Of a DNA stretch of 64,000 nucleotides, positions 40,364 through 49,685 are shown piece by piece. The translations under genes were made by a program, and so were the position numbers. The notes beneath the pieces were generated by a model. That model saw only the letters and a program-made list of their open reading frames with translations, ran no database searches and was not told where the DNA came from. Source of the DNA: CALSMU01 sp965230225 (GTDB lineage Bacteria; Bacteroidota; Bacteroidia; Flavobacteriales_D; Parvicellaceae); contig CBDDKM010000010.1 in NCBI GenBank assembly GCA_965230225.1, positions 248,001 through 312,000 of the forward strand, in the 5' to 3' direction. Position 1 is the first letter of the stretch, and each line of letters begins with the position of its first letter.

Positions 40364-40972
40364 TTACTGCTGAATAACAATATCCGTCTTAGTGGTGATA
40401 AAGTCATAAATCTCATCCACATCACTTCTGGTAAGAGATACACAACCCCAGGTCCAGTTAATACCATCTTCAATCAAGTAATCGCAATCAACTGGAGTAC
40501 CATGGATCCCCACCTCTCCTCCAATTGTGGCATCAGCAGGAATTTCGCCGTTTTCTTTAGACTTTTTGAATTTACGCCTTGAATCCTCATTGGGGTAATC
40601 GAACCAGATGAACTTGTTCCACTTGGCATGAGGATATTTCGAGATCATGTGAAACGTTCCCTCAGGTGTACATCGATCACCTTCCATTCGCTTATCATCC
40701 ACAGGATTCTTTCCTAGCACTACCCTATACTGTTTAATGATTTGATCGTTGGTTTTTACCGTTAACAGATAATCACTTTTATCAATTAAGATGTGTGCGT
40801 TAGACGGACTTATACCAAGAGAATCAAACAACCTCTTCAAAGGAATATCCGAATTAATCAACGTATCAGGAACTGACGACGAATTATTACTTGAATTCTT
40901 TTTGGTATTTACACCATATAGTATACCAATTCCAACAGCCAGAACGGCCACAAATAAAGACAGCTTTCTCAT
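40364..40972 (-). CDS. L,D-transpeptidase (YkuD domain)
   Basis: The 202-residue protein has an N-terminal membrane helix and a YkuD domain with the catalytic histidine and cysteine in GIHGTP and TWGCVSLT. Such enzymes cross-link peptidoglycan or attach lipoproteins to it in the periplasm. The CysGly motif lacks the usual Arg after Cys-Val (Ser here), a common variant. Its 3' end abuts a heptamer array. Confidence 0.92.
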   Translation of the reverse strand: MRKLSLFVAVLAVGIGILYGVNTKKNSSNNSSSVPDTLINSDIPLKRLFDSLGISPSNAHILIDKSDYLLTVKTNDQIIKQYRVVLGKNPVDDKRMEGDRCTPEGTFHMISKYPHAKWNKFIWFDYPNEDSRRKFKKSKENGEIPADATIGGEVGIHGTPVDCDYLIEDGINWTWGCVSLTRSDVDEIYDFITTKTDIVIQQ

Positions 40973-41084
40973 GATACTAAATTACCACCAGAAACACCAA
41001 AGTTTTTACTCAATGATTATTCGCTGATCTAAGATTATTTTTTGATTAAATAATTGTCAAAAATGTAACTTTTGAAAAGAAATT

Positions 41085-41129
41085 TAGTATGCAAGCATAA
41101 CTTTTTTAAAAATAGTATGCAAGCATAAC
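41085..41129. promoter_or_regulatory. Two direct copies of a palindrome, likely operator of the marR-fad operon
   Basis: The 17-nt TAGTATGCAAGCATAAC occurs at 41085-41101 and again, identical, at 41113-41129. Each holds the palindrome TATGCAAGCATA, and their centres are 28 nt apart (nearly three helical turns). They lie 79 nt before the MarR start codon, in the promoter region of the beta-oxidation operon, as expected for autoregulation. Confidence 0.75.
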
Positions 41130-41207
41130 ATTTTTTATCTATATTCGTTCTACTCTTACACAGAGTAACTACACATTGACACGTCTAAAACTACACAAAA
41201 TATTTAA

Positions 41208-41645
41208 ATGAAACCGGAAGAATCGATAGATTTTAACATAAGGTGGTGCTGGTATAACATTAGTAGAATGTACAACCTACAAGCCTCTAAATTTGGAGGA
41301 TCCATGGCAATTGGATACACATTATTAAACATAGAAAAAGAAGGAACTCCTTCTACTAAACTAGCTCCCAAAATGGGAATGGAACCAAGAAGCTTGACTC
41401 GTATGATCAAGTCGTTGGAAAACGATGGTTTAATTGTTAAGGAAGCTGATAAAATTGACAAGAGAATGGTGCGTATTTTCCTTACAAAAGAAGGAAAAAA
41501 GCTCAGAAAAAAAGCAAAAGAAGTAGTACTACAATTTAACGAAGCAATTCAGGCAGAAATTGACCCGAAAGAATTAGAAAATTGTTTTAAAACTTTGAGA
41601 AAGGTTAATGAAATAATAGATCGAAATAACATATATCAAGACTAA
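41208..41645 (+). CDS. MarR-family transcriptional regulator
   Basis: The 145-residue winged-helix protein has the MarR recognition helix (MGMEPRSLTRMIKSLENDGLI) and wing (DKRMVRIFLTKEGKKL). It is the first gene of the beta-oxidation operon, 35 nt before the hydratase/dehydrogenase gene. A twice-repeated TATGCAAGCATA palindrome lies upstream. It most likely represses the operon and is released by an acyl-CoA or fatty acid, as other MarR-type lipid regulators are; the ligand is inferred. Confidence 0.92.
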   Translation: MKPEESIDFNIRWCWYNISRMYNLQASKFGGSMAIGYTLLNIEKEGTPSTKLAPKMGMEPRSLTRMIKSLENDGLIVKEADKIDKRMVRIFLTKEGKKLRKKAKEVVLQFNEAIQAEIDPKELENCFKTLRKVNEIIDRNNIYQD

Positions 41646-41680
41646 GAAAAGGTAAGCCTTTTCGAGAATAATTTAATAGA

Positions 41681-44068
41681 ATGAAAAGAAACATTAGAAA
41701 AGTAGCGGTATTAGGATCAGGAGTTATGGGATCTGCCATTGCATGTCATTTTGCCAATGTCGGGTGTAGCGTACTTTTGTTGGATATCGTTCCTAAAGAA
41801 GCCGAAGATTCTGACAACAAAAAAGCCAGAAACAAATTGGTGAACGATGCTTTAAAAGCAGCTTTAAAATCAAAACCCTCCCCTATTTACAGTAAATCAT
41901 TTGCAAAGCGAATTGAAACTGGAAACATGACAGACGACATGTCTAAAATTGCGGATTGTGACTGGGTAATTGAAGTAGTAGTTGAGCGTTTAGACATTAA
42001 GAAAATTGTTTTTGACAACGTCGAAAAGTACCGCAAGCCGGGAACTTTAATTACCTCTAACACATCTGGTATTCCAATTCATATGATGTTAGAAGGAAGA
42101 AGTAACGATTTTAAGAAACACTTCTGTGGTTCTCACTTCTTCAACCCTCCTAGATATCTAAAATTATTAGAAATAATTCCTACTCCGGAAACAAATCAGG
42201 AAGTAGTTGACTTCTTAATGGATTATGGTGCCAGAATACTCGGTAAAACAACTGTACTTTGTAAAGATACTCCTGCATTTATCGCTAACCGTGTTGGTGT
42301 GTATGCCATCCAGGATTTGTTCCACACCGTTAAAGAAATGGGACTTACCGTTGGAGAAGTAGATAAATTGACCGGTCCAGTAATGGGAAGACCGAAGTCT
42401 GCCACCTTCCGTACGTGTGACGTAGTAGGTCTTGATACATTGGTACATGTTGCTAATGGAGTTAAGGACAACTGTCCTAACGACGAAAGAAATGAAGTTT
42501 TTGCCATTCCGGATTTCGTATCAAAAATGGTAGAAAACGGATGGCTTGGAAGTAAATCTAAACAAGGGTTTTACAAAAAATCCAAAGACGAAAATGGTAA
42601 AAAGGTTATCCTTGAGCTTGACCTAAACACCATGGAATATGGTCCGAAGAGTAAAGTAAAATACGCCACTCTTGCAGCTGCCAAGATGGAAGACGACTTA
42701 AAGAAAAGAACCAAGATTCTTTTCGGAGGAAAGGATAAAGCAGGAGAATTTTACAGAAAAGTATTCTCTGGTGTGTTCCAATATGTTACCAACAGAATTC
42801 CTGAAATATCGGATGAGCTGTATAAAATTGATGATGCCCTAAAAGCAGGGTTTGGATGGGAACTAGGACCTTTCGAAACCTGGGATACCATTGGTTTTGA
42901 AAAAGCACTAAAGGTAATGGAAGAGCAAGGTAGAAAACCTGCTCAATTTGTATACGACATGGTGGCTGATGGTGTTACCTCTTTCTACAAAGTAGAAAAC
43001 GGAACTAAACAATACTACGATGTTGCATCTAAATCGTACAAAGTAATTCCAGGAACAGAGGATTTAGTATCACTTGCTAACCTAAAAGAAACCAACACCG
43101 TTTGGAACAATGCTGATGCATCCATTATTCACCTAGGAGACGGAATCTTAAATGTAGAGTTCCACTCTAAAATGAACACCATTGGTGGAGGAACATTACA
43201 AGCCATTAATAAAGCCATTGATATGGCAGAACAAATGGAAGACTACAAGGGAGTTATTCTTTCTAACGAAGGAGAAAACTTCTCTGCCGGTGCCAATGTT
43301 GGAATGATCTTCATGATGGCTGTAGAACAAGAGTATGATGAATTGGATTTTGCTGTTAGAGCTTTCCAAAACACCACTATGCGTCTAAGACATTCTTCTG
43401 TACCAGTTATCGTTGCTCCTCACGGATTAACGCTTGGAGGTGGATGTGAGCTTTGCTTACATGCCGATAAAGTTATTGCTAACGCAGAATCTTATATCGG
43501 ATTAGTAGAAATGGGTGTTGGATTAATCCCTGGTGGTGGAGGAACCAAAGAGTTTGCTCTTAGAAACTCCAGAGAAATGAAAGATGGAGACATCAGAACA
43601 AACAACCTGAGAAACCGATTCTTAACTGTTGGACAAGCCAAAGTAGCAACTTCTGCTCATGAAGCTTTTGAACTGGGATACTTAAGAGAAGGACAGGATG
43701 AAGTAGTGGTTTCCAGAGCTCATCAACTGGCTTATGCTAAAGAGGTTTGTTTGGACATGGCCAACAAAGGTTACCAACAACCAGCTAAAGTGAAAGACAT
43801 CCGAGTACTTGGAAACGAAGGAATGGGAATCGTTTACGTTGGAGCGCACTCCATGTGGAGCGGTAACTACATCTCAGAACACGATAAGCTTATTTCTGAA
43901 AAATTGGGTTACGTACTGTGCGGAGGAGATTTAAGTCAACCAACAGATGTATCCGAGCAATACCTACTCGACCTTGAAAGAAAAGCCTTCCTTGAATTGT
44001 GCACCGAGCGCAAGACCCTGGAAAGACTACAGAGTTTATTGCAAACGGGGAAGATATTGAGGAATTAA
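41681..44068 (+). CDS. fadN: 3-hydroxyacyl-CoA dehydrogenase / enoyl-CoA hydratase (FadN type)
   Basis: The 795-residue protein combines two beta-oxidation steps. The NAD-binding GSGVMGSAIACHFANVG loop at the N-terminus starts the hydroxyacyl-CoA dehydrogenase. The C-terminal third is a crotonase fold with ENFSAGANVG and HGLTLGGGCELCLHADKV. This order (dehydrogenase first) is that of FadN. With fadA and the acyl-CoA dehydrogenase it covers the full cycle. A four-helix-bundle element starts 12-25 nt after its stop. Confidence 0.95.
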   Translation: MKRNIRKVAVLGSGVMGSAIACHFANVGCSVLLLDIVPKEAEDSDNKKARNKLVNDALKAALKSKPSPIYSKSFAKRIETGNMTDDMSKIADCDWVIEVVVERLDIKKIVFDNVEKYRKPGTLITSNTSGIPIHMMLEGRSNDFKKHFCGSHFFNPPRYLKLLEIIPTPETNQEVVDFLMDYGARILGKTTVLCKDTPAFIANRVGVYAIQDLFHTVKEMGLTVGEVDKLTGPVMGRPKSATFRTCDVVGLDTLVHVANGVKDNCPNDERNEVFAIPDFVSKMVENGWLGSKSKQGFYKKSKDENGKKVILELDLNTMEYGPKSKVKYATLAAAKMEDDLKKRTKILFGGKDKAGEFYRKVFSGVFQYVTNRIPEISDELYKIDDALKAGFGWELGPFETWDTIGFEKALKVMEEQGRKPAQFVYDMVADGVTSFYKVENGTKQYYDVASKSYKVIPGTEDLVSLANLKETNTVWNNADASIIHLGDGILNVEFHSKMNTIGGGTLQAINKAIDMAEQMEDYKGVILSNEGENFSAGANVGMIFMMAVEQEYDELDFAVRAFQNTTMRLRHSSVPVIVAPHGLTLGGGCELCLHADKVIANAESYIGLVEMGVGLIPGGGGTKEFALRNSREMKDGDIRTNNLRNRFLTVGQAKVATSAHEAFELGYLREGQDEVVVSRAHQLAYAKEVCLDMANKGYQQPAKVKDIRVLGNEGMGIVYVGAHSMWSGNYISEHDKLISEKLGYVLCGGDLSQPTDVSEQYLLDLERKAFLELCTERKTLERLQSLLQTGKILRN

Positions 44069-44092
44069 AATTCCGAGATAAAAGACTTTAAC

Positions 44093-44127
44093 AAGTATCA
44101 GGTATCACGTACAAAGTACTAAGTAAA
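44093..44127. repeat. Heptamer array upstream of four-helix-bundle gene 1
   Basis: Five in-register 7-mers (AAGTATC, AGGTATC, ACGTACA, AAGTACT, AAGTAAA) run to 7 nt before the ATG at 44134. Read on the other strand they become RTACNNN units, the same as the array downstream of the gene, so the two form an inverted pair. A GAC-type unit precedes them at 44082. Confidence 0.85.
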
Positions 44128-44133
44128 TAAAAC

Positions 44134-44484
44134 ATGAATCGATTTAAGGAATTAAAAGTATGGCAAGAGGCAATTGAATTAGCCTCAGATATATATCAGC
44201 TTACTGATTCTTTACCTGATAATGAAAAGTTTGGTATTACTTCTCAAATAAAAAGAGCTGTAGTATCAATTAGCTCGAACATTGCTGAAGGCGCTGGAAG
44301 AAATAATAAAGGAGAATTTATTCACTTCCTTGGCATTGCACAAGGATCAACATGTGAAGTTGAATCTCTTCTATTTTTATCCATAAAACTTAAGCTTTTC
44401 AAGGATAAAGAGTTAACTGACGTTCTTTCTAGAATTTCGAAGATTCAAAATATGATTTTTAAACTAAAATCAAGCATTAAATAA
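44134..44484 (+). CDS. Four-helix-bundle protein, S23/IVP family (copy 1)
   Basis: The 116-residue protein matches the 23S rRNA-intervening-sequence (S23) family: FKELKVWQEAIELA start, FGITSQIKRAVVSISSNIAEG core and FLGIAQGSTCEVESLL. These proteins form pentamers that resemble the Avd accessory protein of diversity-generating retroelements. No rRNA or reverse transcriptase is nearby. The gene is inserted in frame with the operon's direction between fadN and fadA and is framed by inverted heptamer arrays. Function unknown. Confidence 0.92.
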   Translation: MNRFKELKVWQEAIELASDIYQLTDSLPDNEKFGITSQIKRAVVSISSNIAEGAGRNNKGEFIHFLGIAQGSTCEVESLLFLSIKLKLFKDKELTDVLSRISKIQNMIFKLKSSIK

Positions 44485-44487
44485 AGA

Positions 44488-44522
44488 ATACATGGTACAT
44501 CGTACCTAATACATAATACAAT
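44488..44522. repeat. Heptamer array downstream of four-helix-bundle gene 1
   Basis: Five in-register 7-mers (ATACATG, GTACATC, GTACCTA, ATACATA, ATACAAT) of the form RTACNNN start 4 nt after the stop codon and end 7 nt before the fadA ATG. Confidence 0.85.
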
Positions 44523-44529
44523 AATCAAA

Positions 44530-45708
44530 ATGAAAACAGCATATATAGTAGGAGGATACAGATCGGCGGTTGGAAAGGCACCTAGAGGGGTGTTTAAATT
44601 TACCAGACCGGATGATTTGGCTGCAGATGTAATTAAGCATTTGTTAAAAGATTTTCCGCAACTGGACCAAACAAGAATAGATGATGTAATTGTAGGAAAC
44701 GCTACTCCGGAAGCCGAACAAGGGCTGAACATTGGTAGAATGATCTCATTGATGGGATTAGACAATGAAAAAGTTCCGGGAATGACGGTGAACAGATATT
44801 GTTCATCAGGATTACAAACCATCGCTCTGGCGAGTTACCAAATTCAATCGGGTGCGGCAGACTGCATCATTGCAGGTGGGGTTGAAACCATGTCGCCAAT
44901 TCCTTTTGGAGGATGGAGATTGGTCCCGAATGCCAAAGTAGGTAAAAACAACCCGGACTGGTACTGGGGAATGGGACTAACTGCCGAAGCCGTAGCCAAA
45001 GAATTTAACGTCAGCAGAGAAGCTCAGGATCAATTTGCATTAAACTCCCACGCAAAAGCATTAGATGCTATTGCCAACGGTAGATTTAAAGATGAAATTG
45101 TTCCAATTACAGTAAACGAGGTTTACCTGGACGAAAATGAAAAAAGACAGGAAAGAAGCTACGTAGTGGACACCGATGAAGGGCCAAGAGCTGGTTCAAC
45201 CATGGAGGCCATGGGTAGATTAAGACCTGTATTTGCTCAAGGTGGAAGTGTTACCGCCGGAAACTCATCTCAAACTTCTGATGGAGCAGCTTTCGTTATG
45301 GTGATGAGCGAAGAAATGGTAAAAGAACTAAACGTTCAGCCAATTGCCAGATTGGTATCATACTCGGTAGTAGGTTTAGAGCCTCGTATCATGGGTATGG
45401 GACCAATGCACGCTATTCCTAAAGCATTAAAAATGGCAGGAATGAACCAGAATGATCTAGAGCAAATTGAGTTGAACGAAGCTTTTGCCTCTCAATCTGT
45501 TGCGGTAATCAACGAGTTAGGGCTAAACCCAGACTTGATCAATGTAAACGGAGGAGCAATTGCACTAGGACACCCACTTGGATGTACCGGAGCAAAACTA
45601 TCTGTTCAACTATTTAACGAAATGAAAAGAAGAAACCAAAAGTACGGTGCAGTAACCATGTGTGTTGGTACAGGACAAGGTGCTTGTGGAATCTATGAGT
45701 TATTATAA
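44530..45708 (+). CDS. fadA: Acetyl-CoA C-acyltransferase (3-ketoacyl-CoA thiolase)
   Basis: Thiolase splits 3-ketoacyl-CoA with CoA in the last step of beta-oxidation. The acyl-binding cysteine is in NRYCSSGLQ, the catalytic block [15 protein letters not shown] and the second cysteine CVGTGQG near the C-terminus are present. Length 392 fits. It is flanked on both sides by four-helix-bundle elements, and its own start follows array units after 7 nt, so its original 5' region has been replaced or displaced. Confidence 0.97.
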   Translation: MKTAYIVGGYRSAVGKAPRGVFKFTRPDDLAADVIKHLLKDFPQLDQTRIDDVIVGNATPEAEQGLNIGRMISLMGLDNEKVPGMTVNRYCSSGLQTIALASYQIQSGAADCIIAGGVETMSPIPFGGWRLVPNAKVGKNNPDWYWGMGLTAEAVAKEFNVSREAQDQFALNSHAKALDAIANGRFKDEIVPITVNEVYLDENEKRQERSYVVDTDEGPRAGSTMEAMGRLRPVFAQGGSVTAGNSSQTSDGAAFVMVMSEEMVKELNVQPIARLVSYSVVGLEPRIMGMGPMHAIPKALKMAGMNQNDLEQIELNEAFASQSVAVINELGLNPDLINVNGGAIALGHPLGCTGAKLSVQLFNEMKRRNQKYGAVTMCVGTGQGACGIYELL

Positions 45709-45713
45709 GAACT

Positions 45714-45762
45714 AGACAAAAGACGATAAGATAAACGAGTAACGATTAATCGATGATCGATT
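45714..45762. repeat. Heptamer array upstream of four-helix-bundle gene 2
   Basis: Seven in-register 7-mers (AGACAAA, AGACGAT, AAGATAA, ACGAGTA, ACGATTA, ATCGATG, ATCGATT) drift from the common AGACNNN type to an ATCG type and end 4 nt before the ATG at 45767. Confidence 0.85.
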
Positions 45763-45766
45763 TGAT

Positions 45767-46126
45767 ATGCACAACTTTAGAGAATTAAACATATGGAAAG
45801 AAGGAGTTGACCTTGCAGTTAGCGTAAACACCGTGTGCAATAGTTTTCCTGAGTACGAAACATTTGGAATTTCATCGCAGCTAAGAAGATGCTCAGTCTC
45901 TATTCCATCCAATATTTCAGAGGGAAGCTCAAGAGTATCGAATAAAGATTTTGTAAGGTTTCTTAGAATTTCGTTAGGCTCTGCTTTCGAACTGGAAACC
46001 CAACTTACTATTTCGGCAAAATTGGACTATATAGAAGACCAGCATGAACTATTCGAGCAGCTCAACAAACAACAGAGAAAGATTCACAACTTTATAAAAA
46101 AAATAGAAAACAATACTAATCGATAA
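45767..46126 (+). CDS. Four-helix-bundle protein, S23/IVP family (copy 2)
   Basis: The 119-residue protein has the same family pattern as copy 1 (FRELNIWKEGVDLA, FGISSQLRRCSVSIPSNISEG, FLRISLGSAFELETQL) but differs at most variable positions, so it is not a recent duplicate. It lies between fadA and the acyl-CoA dehydrogenase gene. Its last codons and stop already belong to the downstream array, so element and gene are one unit. Function unknown. Confidence 0.92.
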   Translation: MHNFRELNIWKEGVDLAVSVNTVCNSFPEYETFGISSQLRRCSVSIPSNISEGSSRVSNKDFVRFLRISLGSAFELETQLTISAKLDYIEDQHELFEQLNKQQRKIHNFIKKIENNTNR

Positions 46127-46173
46127 ATCGTGTATCGACCAGTCGTTCATCGAAAAATCGATTATCAAAAATC
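46118..46173. repeat. Heptamer array downstream of four-helix-bundle gene 2
   Basis: Eight ATC(G) cores are spaced 8, 7, 8, 7, 8, 7 and 7 nt, starting at 46119 inside the last codons of the gene. They are the inverted counterpart of the ATCG units before the gene. Confidence 0.8.
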
Positions 46174-46182
46174 TAAAAAAAA

Positions 46183-47970
46183 ATGTCAGACAAAAAAGCA
46201 ATAAAAGGAGGAGAGTTCCTCATCAGAGAAACAAAAGCAGAAGAAATTTTTATTCCGGAAGAGTGGAATGAAGAGCAAAGAATGATCGAACAAATGTGTA
46301 AAGATTTTATCGCGGCGGAGATTCGTCCTAACCTGGATAAAATTGATAGCATGGAAGATCCTGACCTAATGCCAAGTTTGATGAACAAAGCTGGAGAACT
46401 AGGATTATTAGGAATGTCAGTTCCTGAAGATCTAGGAGGAATGGGAATGGATTTTAAAACGTCCATGTTAGCAACAGAAGCTCTTGGAGCTGGTCATTCG
46501 TTCTCTGTAGCTTATGGTGCTCACACGGGAATTGGAACGCTTCCTCTACTCTACTATGGTACGGAAGAGCAAAAAGCGAAATACATTCCTAAATTGGCAA
46601 CGGGAGAATGGAAAGCTTCTTATGCTTTAACTGAACCTGGAGCTGGTTCTGATGCTAACTCTGGAAGAACAACTGCTACTTTATCTGAGGACGGTTCTCA
46701 CTACGTAATTAACGGTCAAAAAATGTGGATCACCAATGCAGGTTTTGCACAATTACATACCGTATTTGCAAGAATTGAGGACGATGAAAACCTAACGGCA
46801 TTTTTGGTGGAAGCCGACTGGGAAGGTATTTCTTTGAACCCTGAAGAAAAGAAAATGGGAATTAAAGGATCATCTACCAGACAAGTATTCTACAACAATG
46901 TTAAAGTACCGGTGGAAAACATGCTTTCTGATAGAGGAAATGGATTTAAGATTGCCGTTAACATTCTAAACATTGGGCGTATTAAGCTTGGTGGTGGTGT
47001 AATGGGAGGAAGTAAAGCTGCCATTTCAGAATCGGTACAATATGCCAACGAAAGAAATCAATTTGGAAGGCCTATCTCCAAATACGGAGCTATTCGTCAT
47101 AAATTAGCCGAGCAATGTGTTAGAACATTTGCTACAGAGTCTGCAGTATACCGTGCTTCTCAAAATATCGACGACGCCATTCAGGCATTGATTGAAGGAG
47201 GAATGGATAAAGGAAAAGCAACACTAAAAGGGATTGAGCAATTTGCTCCTGAGTGTGCCATTCTTAAAGTTTATGGTTCTGACACACTAGACTATGTGGT
47301 GGACGAAGGAGTTCAGATCCACGGAGGAATGGGATACTCTGCCGAAACCAACATTGAAAGAGCTTACAGAGACTCGAGAATTAATAAAATCTTTGAGGGA
47401 ACCAACGAAATCAACCGATTACTTACGGTGAGTATGATTCTTAAAAAAGCGATGAAAGGAGAACTTGATCTTATGGGTCCTGCCATGGCTGTTGGTAATG
47501 AGTTGATGTCTATTCCTGATTTCGGAGACCCTGACACTGCTCTATTTGCCGCTGAGAAAAAATACATTGCCAACTTCAAAAAAGCCATACTAATGGTGGC
47601 TGGTTCTGCTGCTCAAAAAATTGCAGAAAAACTGGTTAAAGAACAAGAAGTTGTGATGAACATTGCCGACATGGTTAACCTAACTTATGTTGCTGAATCT
47701 ACATTACTTAGAGTTGAAAAAATGGTAGGAATGAAAGGTGAAGAAAACTGCCAGGAACAATTGGACATGATGAGGGTATTAATTTACGATGCTTGTGATT
47801 CCATTAATAAAGCAGGAAAAGATGCTCTAAATGCATTCGCAGAAGGTGATGAAATGAGAATGATGATGATGGGATTGAAACGATTCACTAAACATCAACC
47901 ATTCAACTCCAAAGAAGCAAGACAAAGAATTGCTCTTAAACTGATTGATAAAAATGAATACTGTTACTAG
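46183..47970 (+). CDS. Acyl-CoA dehydrogenase
   Basis: The 595-residue flavoprotein oxidises acyl-CoA, the first step of beta-oxidation. The FAD/substrate blocks YALTEPGAGSDA and MWITNAGFA, the arginine-rich RNQFGRPIS region and the C-terminal IFEGTNEINR are present. About 150 further residues follow the core, as in long-chain (VLCAD-like) enzymes. It is the last operon gene before a strong terminator. Confidence 0.95.
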   Translation: MSDKKAIKGGEFLIRETKAEEIFIPEEWNEEQRMIEQMCKDFIAAEIRPNLDKIDSMEDPDLMPSLMNKAGELGLLGMSVPEDLGGMGMDFKTSMLATEALGAGHSFSVAYGAHTGIGTLPLLYYGTEEQKAKYIPKLATGEWKASYALTEPGAGSDANSGRTTATLSEDGSHYVINGQKMWITNAGFAQLHTVFARIEDDENLTAFLVEADWEGISLNPEEKKMGIKGSSTRQVFYNNVKVPVENMLSDRGNGFKIAVNILNIGRIKLGGGVMGGSKAAISESVQYANERNQFGRPISKYGAIRHKLAEQCVRTFATESAVYRASQNIDDAIQALIEGGMDKGKATLKGIEQFAPECAILKVYGSDTLDYVVDEGVQIHGGMGYSAETNIERAYRDSRINKIFEGTNEINRLLTVSMILKKAMKGELDLMGPAMAVGNELMSIPDFGDPDTALFAAEKKYIANFKKAILMVAGSAAQKIAEKLVKEQEVVMNIADMVNLTYVAESTLLRVEKMVGMKGEENCQEQLDMMRVLIYDACDSINKAGKDALNAFAEGDEMRMMMMGLKRFTKHQPFNSKEARQRIALKLIDKNEYCY

Positions 47971-48046
47971 TATTTACTGATAAGATAAGGCAATGTCGCT
48001 TCTTCCTTATTAACTGAAAACAGACATTGTACATCTTAACCACTCT

Positions 48047-48079
48047 AAAGTCCTGACAACAACGTCAGGACTTTTTTTT
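48047..48079 (+). terminator. Terminator of the beta-oxidation operon
   Basis: AAAGTCCTGAC and GTCAGGACTTT (11 bp) around AACAAC, then a T-run. Nearly identical in stem to the terminator at 53761. Confidence 0.9.
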
Positions 48080-48242
48080 GCTCCAAATTCTTACACCCTC
48101 TGTTAAAATTTACTTTATACGACAATTCTGGAATCCAATAGTTCATTTAAAAACAACTAATAATTAACCTTTTGGCAATGTGCTTTTTACAGAAATTAAA
48201 CTATATTAGCTAATTAAGTACACAACCCAATTTACGAACTAT

Positions 48243-49679
48243 ATGAGAAAACTTTTTACCACGTTACTTTTCATGCCATCATATTTCGTTTTCGGACAGC
48301 TTGCGGTTAACTATACCGTGGAGTTGGTCCAATTTGAAGCACACGATACAGGATGTACCTCTGATGGTTTTGGATTTGATGAAGAAGTTACCTGGCATTG
48401 TTGGGCCAGCGATAACGATCAAGTTACCAATTTTACTAACGATAGCGGAAACGATTGCTATGGAAAAGATGGTAACGTCCACCTTGTGATGGCAGTTCCA
48501 GAAATGTCGCCGGATTTATTATCACAAACTAACTCTCTTGCTACTACGGTTTATGTTAGACTGGAAGCCTGGGAGGATGATAACTTTTCCAACTCAGTTG
48601 GATCTCCGGACCGTTGTTCTTACGACTCAGGGGATGATTGCTACTCGGACAACATCGGAACAATTAACTTCCGAAATGATCCTATGTGCCAGTGGAACCA
48701 GTACACTGTTAACTCTGGAGATTTTGATGTAGTAGTCCGCGTAAAATGGGAATACTCTACCTTTAACGGAGGAATAGACTTTACCGAGTGCGGAACTTCT
48801 GTTACTCTTGCGGGAGCAGGAAGCGGAGAATGGTCCGTATTCTCTGGAAGCAATGGAGGATTCATCAATACACTTGATCCAGAAACTAGTTTTTCGGGAG
48901 ATCCAAATACATCATATACGGTTCTTTGGAGCAATCTACCAGATTGTATTACTCCAAATGTAACTGATACGGTATATGTTGATTTTGTTAATAACCCAAT
49001 ACCAAATATGTTATCGGACGCCACCACATACTGTGAGAATAATCCGGTAAACTTTACTGCTCAAGACGGAGTACTATATACCTGGTCGGTAAACAACACT
49101 ACCAATCAGGTTCAAAGCAATGGAAGTGGAACTTACGTTTACACTCCAGCCATGAACGATACGGTGGTTTATGTCGATGTGGATAATGGAAGCTGCACGA
49201 CTTTAGATAGTATCAATTTCACTGTATTATCTTCACCCGCACCAACCGTTTCATTTACCGGAGGTGTTCTTTCTACACAATCATTTCCATTTTATCAATG
49301 GTACCTGAATGGATCACCAATTCCCGGGGCTACAACACAAGACTATACACCAACTCAAAATGGTAGTTACCATGTAGAAGTTGCCAGTGCCAATAGCTGT
49401 ATTGGAGAGTCAAGTCCATTTGCCATTAACAACGTTGGAATATTTGAACTGAACTCAATGGTACAGTTCTACCCTAACCCAACAGATGGGATTATTTTCC
49501 TTGACGCTACTGAGCCTGTTAGAAATATTGAGGCATATAACTCAATTGGTCAGCAAGTGAACATTGGTAAAAATGGAAATCAATTGGATTTCTCTTCTCA
49601 GATGAATGGAATTTACCTGATTCGAATTGAATTCGAAAATGGTACTGTATCAACACAAAGAATTACACTTACAAAATAA
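48243..49679 (+). CDS. T9SS-exported protein with type A sorting domain
   Basis: The 478-residue protein has a signal peptide, a ~190-residue Cys- and Asp-rich N-terminal domain (CTSDGFGFDEEVTWHCWA, GNDCYGKD, RLEAWEDDNF, MCQWNQYTVNSGDFD), Ig-like repeats and a type A T9SS signal (VQFYPNPTDG, NGIYLIRIEF, RITL). The N-terminal domain recurs in the next gene; I do not recognise it as a named family. It should be exported across the outer membrane and possibly anchored to the surface. Confidence 0.9.
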   Translation: MRKLFTTLLFMPSYFVFGQLAVNYTVELVQFEAHDTGCTSDGFGFDEEVTWHCWASDNDQVTNFTNDSGNDCYGKDGNVHLVMAVPEMSPDLLSQTNSLATTVYVRLEAWEDDNFSNSVGSPDRCSYDSGDDCYSDNIGTINFRNDPMCQWNQYTVNSGDFDVVVRVKWEYSTFNGGIDFTECGTSVTLAGAGSGEWSVFSGSNGGFINTLDPETSFSGDPNTSYTVLWSNLPDCITPNVTDTVYVDFVNNPIPNMLSDATTYCENNPVNFTAQDGVLYTWSVNNTTNQVQSNGSGTYVYTPAMNDTVVYVDVDNGSCTTLDSINFTVLSSPAPTVSFTGGVLSTQSFPFYQWYLNGSPIPGATTQDYTPTQNGSYHVEVASANSCIGESSPFAINNVGIFELNSMVQFYPNPTDGIIFLDATEPVRNIEAYNSIGQQVNIGKNGNQLDFSSQMNGIYLIRIEFENGTVSTQRITLTK

Positions 49680-49685
49680 TCAGTA

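Noticed and set aside
44134..46126. Remnant of an rRNA operon or of a diversity-generating retroelement because of the S23/Avd-like genes
   Set aside because: No rRNA sequence, reverse transcriptase, template repeat or variable target gene is present nearby.
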